The notes under the pieces are model-generated. The model did not search any database. It was not told the DNA's origin and saw only the letters and a program-made list of their open reading frames with translations. The translations under genes were made by a program, and so were the position numbers. A stretch of 16,392 bases of DNA from an uncultured Eubacteriales bacterium (GTDB taxonomy: Bacteria; Bacillota; Clostridia; Christensenellales; UBA1242). This document shows positions 11,478 to 16,392 of this stretch, in pieces. Positions within the stretch are counted from its first letter, which is position 1. Each line of letters begins with the position of its first letter. The stretch covers positions 1 to 16,392 of the forward strand of contig CARFEX010000006.1 in NCBI GenBank assembly GCA_948971535.1, written 5' to 3'.

Positions 11478-12680
11478 TTATTTGTTATCTTTCTTTGCTT
11501 TTTCAATTTGAGCTTGAATTTTTTCAATTTCAGCTTTGATTTCAGCATTTTGTGTTGTAAGAACATTGTAAATCTTTTCAAGAAGTGGGTATCTTTCTGC
11601 ATTCTTTGTCATTACTTCTTGGCAATGTTCAACTGAAAGTTTAAGTCCATCGAGAAGGTCAAGGTCTTCTGAAAGTTTCTTTGCTTTTTCTTCATCAATA
11701 TCAGCATAGTTATTTACACCGTAAAGCACTACTTTTTGTTTTGCTACAAGAGCTTCTTTTCTACGAAGTTTCTTTTCGTCATTTTCAAGTGTTTTCTTCA
11801 CTCTACGAAGAGGAACAAACTCCTTCTTGCAAGCACGAAGTTCTTTTTCGTTAGCTTTAAGTTTTTCTTCAGCTACAACAAGTTTTTCTTCAAGCTCGTT
11901 AAGGTCATAAACGATATCTTCATTTCCTGCAAGCATTGCTCTCTTTGCATTAAGTTCTGCCATAAGTGCTGCGTTTCTTGTTCTTTCTGCATTAAGTTCT
12001 TCTCTTGCTTTTGCGAGTTCTTCAGTTAACATTTCTTCATCTTCCTCTTCAACATTTTCAGTTTCTTCTTGAAGTTCTTCTTCCTCTTCTTCTACTACTT
12101 CATTCTCAGAAGTTTCTTCGCTAATATCCAAAGTTTCTTCTGTTTCAGCTTCTTCTTCGTTTTCCTCTACTTCTTCGTCAGAAGTTTCTTCTACTTCTTC
12201 TTCCTCTTCGTATTCTTCTTCCTCTTCTTCATCGTCAGAAGCTTCAGCCATACGAGCGAGACGCTCCATAAGTTCTCTTCTTCTTTGCTCGATATAAGAG
12301 TCTTTATCTTCAGTAGTTTCTTCTACTTCTTCGTCTTCCTCTTCTTCTACTTCTTCTTCCTCAGCAGACTCAACTTCCTCTTCTTCAACTGAGGTTTCTT
12401 CTGCTTCTGCTTCTGGGTCATAATTTTCTACGATTGCACCGCTATAAAGAAGGTCAGCGATTTCTGGAACATTTTTAAGTTGTTCGCCATCTTCACCAAG
12501 ATTTTCAATTTCATTGCGAAGCTTTTCTGTTTCTTTATCCTTTTTAACTTCAATTGTCTTGTCATCCTTTTTACGATTTGCAAGACTCATTATGATATCT
12601 CCCATAAAGTATAGCAAGAAACCGCCTGCAATAATGATACCCAAAATTACTACAACTGTGATGATAACTGTGTTTGTCAT
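11478..12680 (-). CDS. Membrane-anchored glutamate-rich coiled-coil protein
   Basis: A 400-residue protein I do not recognise. Residues 3-28 are a single hydrophobic membrane anchor (TVIITVVVILGIIIAGGFLL), followed by a Lys/Arg-rich segment (about 36-55), so the bulk probably faces the cytoplasm. Residues 88-220 are dominated by Glu and Asp in long runs, broken by one basic helix with RRRELMERLARM (133-144). Residues 220-400 have the Leu/Ala heptad pattern and charged residues of a long coiled coil. The ATG at 12680 is preferred (AAGGA 10 bases upstream); a GTG at 12689 sits too close to that site. The layout recalls EzrA-like or other scaffold proteins but there is no homology I can claim. 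No terminator was seen between ssrA and this gene. Confidence 0.8.
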   Translation of the reverse strand: MTNTVIITVVVILGIIIAGGFLLYFMGDIIMSLANRKKDDKTIEVKKDKETEKLRNEIENLGEDGEQLKNVPEIADLLYSGAIVENYDPEAEAEETSVEEEEVESAEEEEVEEEEDEEVEETTEDKDSYIEQRRRELMERLARMAEASDDEEEEEEYEEEEEVEETSDEEVEENEEEAETEETLDISEETSENEVVEEEEEELQEETENVEEEDEEMLTEELAKAREELNAERTRNAALMAELNAKRAMLAGNEDIVYDLNELEEKLVVAEEKLKANEKELRACKKEFVPLRRVKKTLENDEKKLRRKEALVAKQKVVLYGVNNYADIDEEKAKKLSEDLDLLDGLKLSVEHCQEVMTKNAERYPLLEKIYNVLTTQNAEIKAEIEKIQAQIEKAKKDNK

Positions 12681-12727
12681 AAATTTCACTTCCTTTTTTA
12701 ATTTTTTGCTCTTTCCACTTATTAAAT

Positions 12728-13135
12728 TGGTGGAGACGGCGGGATTTGAACCCGCGTCCGAAAAGTTAACTTAAAGTTTTTCTACGTGTGTAGTTTGTGA
12801 ATTTTTCTTATCAAAGCCTGCTCACAAACAAACTGCTTTGACCAGTCGTTTATATTTTCTATAACTATAGCGACAAACTCATTATAGAATTTTGACTATT
12901 AATGATACTCACATGCAATTTAGTCACTTTTGCAAGGAGCAGGTCAAACTTTTGTTGACCGATAATTGTTAATAAACTTTTCAGATTAGGCAGCAAGAGC
13001 TACTGGTCTAGCAAAGTTCATTTTCACAGTTTTATTTTCTGCGTTTATTTTTTTGCCCATTTTTAGGTAGGCTGGGCGCTACCACACGCTTTACGCTTTA
13101 ACCTTAATCTCTCCGTCGAAACCAATAACGCCCCC
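12728..13135 (-). ncRNA. ssrA: Transfer-messenger RNA (tmRNA)
   Basis: Rescues stalled ribosomes with SmpB by acting first as tRNA-Ala and then as mRNA for a degradation tag. The 5' end GGGGGCGTTATTGGTTTCGACG at 13135 downward pairs with the 3' end CGTCTCC-A-CCA (12728 up), including the G3-U pair that marks alanine tRNAs. The T arm GCGGGTTCAAATCCCGC is exact. Pseudoknot PK1 is visible: GGTAG pairs with CTACC, and the loop GCCC pairs with GGGC at 13055-13058. Length is 408 bases with an encoded CCA. The 5' end is only 13 bases after the smpB stop, so it is likely processed from a longer transcript. This explains the long stretch without an ordinary gene. Confidence 0.96.
12986..13042 (-). other. 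Proteolysis tag reading frame within tmRNA
   Basis: After PK1, 12 unpaired A-rich bases lead to a GCA resume codon at 13040-13042, matching the 11-base gap in E. coli tmRNA. The frame encodes AENKTVKMNFARPVALAA and stops at TAA (12986-12988). The final ALAA is the standard signal for ClpXP-type proteases. If the resume codon were the in-frame GGC at 13055-13057 the tag would be 23 residues, but that GGC is part of PK1. Confidence 0.8.
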
Positions 13136-13148
13136 ATGTGGGAACTGG

Positions 13149-13595
13149 TTATAAGTTTTTAAGAGCTTGGTCGATGTCCCTTTTGATTGCTTTATCTCGA
13201 AGGACAGCTCTTTTATCATAAAGTTTCTTTCCCTTTGCAAGACCTATCTCAATCTTGACTAGCCCATCTTTTAGATATACTTTTGTCGGAACGATTGAGT
13301 AGCCTTTTTCTTTAACCTTGCGGTCTAGCTTTTGGATTTCCTCTTTATGTAAAAGTAATTTTCTAGTTCGCTTTGGTTCATAACTCGATGTTAATCGGTC
13401 TTTGCTATAAGGTTTAATGTAACAATTTTTTAATAATGCTTCATTATCATTAATTAATATGAAACTATCACTTAAATTGATACCACCATCTCTTATGGCT
13501 TTAACTTCATAACCTTCAAGCACGATACCAGCTTCAACTAGGTCTGAAACGAAGAAGTCGAAAAAAACTTTCTTGTTATTAAATATTATCTTCAT
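13149..13595 (-). CDS. smpB: tmRNA-binding protein SmpB
   Basis: Binds the tRNA-like end of tmRNA and delivers it to stalled ribosomes. The 148-residue protein has the conserved core: GIVLEGYEVKAIRDGGINLS (OB-fold with the E-V-K-A/S-I/L-R motif), then KLLLHKEEIQKLDRKVKEKG, then YSIVPTKVYLKDGLVKIEIG and LAKGKKLYDKR, followed by the basic tail DKAIKRDIDQALK that enters the mRNA channel. The ATG at 13595 has AGGAGG 4 bases upstream; the longer open frame is non-coding. It lies between rnr and ssrA, as in Bacillus. An internal promoter sits so close to the start that the ribosome site would be upstream of the predicted transcript start. Confidence 0.96.
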   Translation of the reverse strand: MKIIFNNKKVFFDFFVSDLVEAGIVLEGYEVKAIRDGGINLSDSFILINDNEALLKNCYIKPYSKDRLTSSYEPKRTRKLLLHKEEIQKLDRKVKEKGYSIVPTKVYLKDGLVKIEIGLAKGKKLYDKRAVLRDKAIKRDIDQALKNL

Positions 13596-13605
13596 CTCGC
13601 CTCCT

Positions 13606-13634
13606 ATTATAACACCCCTTTTTATATATTTCAA
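13606..13634 (-). promoter_or_regulatory. Internal promoter before smpB-ssrA
   Basis: On the minus strand TTGAAA (13629-13634) and a perfect TATAAT (13606-13611) have a 17-base spacer, with a TGT making an extended -10. Only 10 bases, AGGAGGCGAG, lie between the -10 and the smpB ATG. Confidence 0.75.
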
Positions 13635-13674
13635 TACCCAATTTAAATTTTTTTTAAAAAATAACGTTTTTTTG

Positions 13675-15768
13675 CTATTTTTTATATGAAAAATCCACTT
13701 TTCTTGTAAAAATATTGGCATTTGCAACAATTACATCTATTTTATCACCAATAGAAAATACAAATTTTGAACCTTTAAGTTTTAAAGATTTCTCCATAAA
13801 CAGATACTCATCTTGTGGTAAGTCTTCGATACGAAGCAGTCCTTCAACACTATTTTCAAGTCCAACAAAAAGCCCATAACTTGTAACTGATGTTATAATT
13901 CCCTCAAAGCTTTCACCAATATGGTCTTTCATAAGATATGCTTTCCAAAGGTCATCAACATCTCTCTCTGCACTATCTGCGTTTCTTTCAGTTGCACTAG
14001 CCTGCTCGCCAGCCTCATATACAAATGTAGTCAGCTCTTCTTTTCTAACTTTTGAAAACTTCTTTTTATGCAAATATTCTTTTATTATTCTATGGATAGT
14101 TAGGTCTGGATAACGTCTGATTGGTGAAGTAAAATGACAATAATTTTCAAGTGCCAAACCAAAATGTCCTAAATTTTGATTCGTGTACCTTGCTTTTTGC
14201 ATTGAACGGAGAAGAACTTTGTTAACTGTTTCAGTATATTCATGTCCGTCAATAAGTTTAAGTAAGGTCTGATAATATTCTGGTTCTATTACATTTGGAA
14301 TATTTGGAACACGCAAACCTAACCCTTTGATAAAATCTAATGCATTTCTAAGTTTTTCTTTTCTAGGTGCTTCATGGACACGATAAACAAAAGGAAGTCC
14401 TTTTTCATGAAACTCTTTTGCTATAACTTCATTTGCTAACACCATGAAGTCTTCAATAAGTCTATGTGCATCATTACGTTCACGTTTTTCTACTCCGATT
14501 GCCATACCATTTTCATCAAAAATGAATTGTGACTCTGGAATTTCAAAATCAAGATACCCTGCATTTTTCTTTTTTTGTTGCAAAATTTTTGAAAGTTCAT
14601 TCATAAGTAATAGGTCTTTTTTCAACTTTTCCGCTTTTGCAGAAGCCTTTTCGCCTAAAATAACTTTGTAAGCTTCTGTATATGTCAATCGAGCCATACT
14701 TTTTATTACACTTTCGAATATTTGATAATTTTTAACCTTTCCCTCTTTATCAACTTCAATAACGCATGATAAAGTTAGGCGCTCTACACCTTCATTCAAA
14801 GAACATATACCATTTGAAAGTTTTTCTGGTAACATTGGCAAAACTGAGGTCGGAAAATATACCGATGTTCCACGATTGAATGCTTCTTCTTCAAGTGCTG
14901 TATCATATTTGACGTATTCACCTACATCTGCAATATGAACTCCTAAAAGGTAACCTTTTGCAGTTTTTTTGATAGATACCGCATCGTCAAAATCTTTTGC
15001 GTCCTCTCCGTCAATAGTAAATATCCTTTCTTTTGTAAGGTCAACTCTACCTTTTTTTTGATAAGCTTTTACTGTATGAGGAATTTTTTCTGTTTCATCT
15101 ATAACTTTTTTAGGGAAGTATTCATAAAGATTATGTTCACGTATTATACCAAGCTCCATAGCCTTTACATCATCGCTTTTCCCTAATACTTCAACCACCT
15201 GACCAAGAATATTATCTGACTTTGTTCTATTGATATTTATTACAACTCTATCATTTTGCTCAAACATTAATTTTGATTTTGCAAGTCTGATTTTAAAAGG
15301 AATATGATTGTTATCAGGCTCCAAAAAATATGTGTTGCCAATTTTCTCTACTATTCCAACCACATTTTCAACTGATTTATATATTTTAACTACATTTCCG
15401 TCACTGCCTTCATCGCCTTGATAACTAACTTTTATTATAACCCTATCGCCATCAATAGCATTCAAAGTTTTATTGGCTGGAATAAAGATATCATGCTCAC
15501 CTTTAACGTTTCCTGTTTGGCAAAATCCAAAACCTCGTGCATTCCCAAGAAACAATCCTTTTTCATAACCATGTGAAGGAATTGTGATAAACTTTCCCTT
15601 TCTTACCTCAAAAATATCACCGTTATCTATTAATTTTTGAAACTCGGCTTTTATTGTACTTTGAGTGGCATTAAAATTTTTTGCCATAAAGCAAAAAAGA
15701 TTGTTCAGACCTGAATAGACCAAACTATCTTTTTTTAACAAATTTAAAATCTTTTCTCTTAATAACAT
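13675..15768 (-). CDS. rnr: Ribonuclease R
   Basis: A 3'-5' exoribonuclease of the RNase II family that degrades structured RNA and, with tmRNA/SmpB, non-stop messages. Order: N-terminal winged-helix segment (about 1-62), cold-shock domains (about 65-200), RNB catalytic domain with TIDGEDAKDFDDAV (251-264) supplying the metal-binding Asp residues, LGHFGLALENYCHFTSPIRR in the later part of RNB, and an S1 domain from about 613 (FEGIITSVTSYGLFVGLENS). At 697 residues it is shorter than Bacillus RNase R and lacks the long Lys-rich C-terminal tail, ending just after the S1 fold (DFSYKK). The ATG at 15768 follows the secG stop by 17 bases, so the genes are co-transcribed. Confidence 0.95.
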   Translation of the reverse strand: MLLREKILNLLKKDSLVYSGLNNLFCFMAKNFNATQSTIKAEFQKLIDNGDIFEVRKGKFITIPSHGYEKGLFLGNARGFGFCQTGNVKGEHDIFIPANKTLNAIDGDRVIIKVSYQGDEGSDGNVVKIYKSVENVVGIVEKIGNTYFLEPDNNHIPFKIRLAKSKLMFEQNDRVVININRTKSDNILGQVVEVLGKSDDVKAMELGIIREHNLYEYFPKKVIDETEKIPHTVKAYQKKGRVDLTKERIFTIDGEDAKDFDDAVSIKKTAKGYLLGVHIADVGEYVKYDTALEEEAFNRGTSVYFPTSVLPMLPEKLSNGICSLNEGVERLTLSCVIEVDKEGKVKNYQIFESVIKSMARLTYTEAYKVILGEKASAKAEKLKKDLLLMNELSKILQQKKKNAGYLDFEIPESQFIFDENGMAIGVEKRERNDAHRLIEDFMVLANEVIAKEFHEKGLPFVYRVHEAPRKEKLRNALDFIKGLGLRVPNIPNVIEPEYYQTLLKLIDGHEYTETVNKVLLRSMQKARYTNQNLGHFGLALENYCHFTSPIRRYPDLTIHRIIKEYLHKKKFSKVRKEELTTFVYEAGEQASATERNADSAERDVDDLWKAYLMKDHIGESFEGIITSVTSYGLFVGLENSVEGLLRIEDLPQDEYLFMEKSLKLKGSKFVFSIGDKIDVIVANANIFTRKVDFSYKK

Positions 15769-15785
15769 TCTCTTACCCTACAAAA

Positions 15786-16103
15786 TTATTTTGCAGCAAT
15801 CAATTTTGTTACAAAGTAAAGTATTATACATACAGCAGCAATAGAAGCCATAATAATGGTAGTGAGTTTAAGCTTTCCATCCCTTGAAGATCCTTTGTTC
15901 TGTGCATAATAGCTTTCTTGCGAACCAGTTACCGCATCAATACCATTGTTTGAATCGTTTGATTGCATAAGCGTAGTTACAATAATAGTAATCGCACATA
16001 CAATAACTATAAAAAACATGATATAACGGAAAATTGGTAAAAATTTTGCCCAAAAGTCGCCTATTAATTGGTCATCTGCTAACATTGTTGAAATAAAGTT
16101 CAT
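15786..16103 (-). CDS. secG: Preprotein translocase subunit SecG
   Basis: Small membrane subunit of the SecYEG protein-export channel. The 105-residue protein has two membrane helices (about 24-46 and 80-101). The loop between them carries the SecG pattern: VTTLMQSNDSNNGIDAVTGS, the counterpart of the VLLQ...G..gaisGg motif. About 20 extra residues precede the first helix, longer than in most SecG proteins. The ATG at 16103 has AAAAAGGAG 7 bases upstream. The neighbourhood secG-rnr-smpB-ssrA is the classic Firmicute order and supports the call. Confidence 0.9.
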   Translation of the reverse strand: MNFISTMLADDQLIGDFWAKFLPIFRYIMFFIVIVCAITIIVTTLMQSNDSNNGIDAVTGSQESYYAQNKGSSRDGKLKLTTIIMASIAAVCIILYFVTKLIAAK

Positions 16104-16116
16104 CTGTTTCTCCTTT

Positions 16117-16350
16117 TTAATACATTGTACATAACCATACTATTGCCAAAATTACTATTATCAGTAATAACGTTTGTCCCCATTTAAACACAAACTTTGT
16201 TTTTCCAATAGAAGCTCGAAACACATTCCAAAACAAAAGTAGTGCGATAACTGACAGCATGCAAATGAGTATAGTTACTCCTACATCCCCAATATTAAGA
16301 TTGACCCATTCGTTGACATCTTGAAAAAAGCCAGCGATTAAGCTTAACAT
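16117..16350 (-). CDS. Small two-helix membrane protein of unknown function
   Basis: A 77-residue protein with two strong membrane segments: about 24-42 (GVTILICMLSVIALLLFWNV) and 56-75 (TLLLIIVILAIVWLC), joined by a short basic loop (SIGKTKFVFKWG). The start is set at the ATG at 16350 because GGAGG lies 8 bases before it; an ATG at 16365 overlaps that site and one at 16356 is too near. It is the first gene of the secG-rnr-smpB-ssrA unit, with 13 bases to secG. I do not recognise it. Its position could mean a role linked to the membrane or to export, but that is only inference. Confidence 0.72.
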   Translation of the reverse strand: MLSLIAGFFQDVNEWVNLNIGDVGVTILICMLSVIALLLFWNVFRASIGKTKFVFKWGQTLLLIIVILAIVWLCTMY

Positions 16351-16373
16351 AATCATTCCCTCCATTTGAGGAT

Positions 16374-16382
16374 ATTATAACA
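16374..16382 (-). promoter_or_regulatory. Extended -10 promoter of the secG-rnr-smpB-ssrA operon
   Basis: On the minus strand TGTTATAAT is an extended -10 with a perfect TATAAT (16374-16379). The -35 lies outside the window. The leader of about 20 bases keeps the GGAGG site. Confidence 0.65.
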
Positions 16383-16392
16383 CAAAGATAAT

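Noticed and set aside
12069..12392. Phe-rich + strand open frame of 107 codons
   Set aside because: It is the antisense shadow of the GAA/GAG-rich acidic region of the 11478-12680 gene; no ribosome site and no plausible protein composition.
12514..12774. + strand open frame ending in VETAGFEPASEKL
   Set aside because: This is the well-known false translation of a T-arm on the opposite strand; the sequence is the 3' end of tmRNA and the start of the neighbouring gene.
13596..13730. Long N-terminal extension of smpB
   Set aside because: The extra residues are coded by promoter and T-rich spacer sequence; the ATG at 13595 has AGGAGG and gives normal SmpB length.
1..16392. Mycoplasma-type code with TGA read as tryptophan
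   Set aside because: Tryptophans in all recognised genes use TGG, and yigZ and the gene at 4237 end properly at TGA.

Overview
The window is AT-rich DNA from a low-GC bacterium, most likely an uncultured Bacillota (Clostridia-grade) lineage. The signs are consensus sigma-A promoters, strong GGAGG ribosome binding sites, T-rich intrinsic terminators, a Bacillus-type MazF, the Firmicute gene order secG-rnr-smpB-ssrA, and the GGGtGRT/IscU-like pair common in Clostridia. TGA is a normal stop (yigZ and the 4237 repressor end in it), so the code is standard, not the Mycoplasma code. No tRNA, rRNA, CRISPR array, transposase or integrase was seen.

Layout. 1-138 is the 3' end of an unknown + strand gene. 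A bidirectional terminator follows, then an MscS-type mechanosensitive channel (minus) and a divergent TfoX N-terminal-domain protein (1424-1726). 1887-2457 is a mazF toxin gene with an overlapping upstream partner that does not look like a standard antitoxin. 2568-4111 is a tight minus-strand operon: XRE regulator, short YigZ, RecX, AcpS. A second XRE-like gene (4237-4485, plus) diverges from it across a compact control region with three 16-bp operator-like repeats. tyrS (4466-5713, minus) has a perfect consensus promoter, a leader hairpin and no T-box.

5840-7164 is an unusual cluster of small helix-turn-helix genes. Four minus-strand paralogues of exactly 70 residues are followed by a divergent 90-residue relative, and palindromes sit at the promoters. 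7285-8939 encodes an IscU/NifU-like scaffold protein and the GGGtGRT protein. 9059-10632 holds two tandem paralogues of an unrecognised family, each with its own consensus promoter and terminator. ung (10726-11385, plus) follows, apparently read from a leaderless transcript. 11478-12680 encodes a membrane-anchored, glutamate-rich coiled-coil protein. The right end is the minus-strand operon: small membrane protein, secG, rnr, smpB, ssrA (tmRNA).

How the genes relate. SmpB, tmRNA and RNase R are the parts of trans-translation and non-stop mRNA decay. TyrS, AcpS, RecX, Ung and SecG are core housekeeping functions. The accessory interest lies in the two regulator clusters (3908-4485 and 5840-7164), the mazF partner and the 9059/9877 paralogue pair. 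All functional calls come from reading sequence motifs; no database search was possible.
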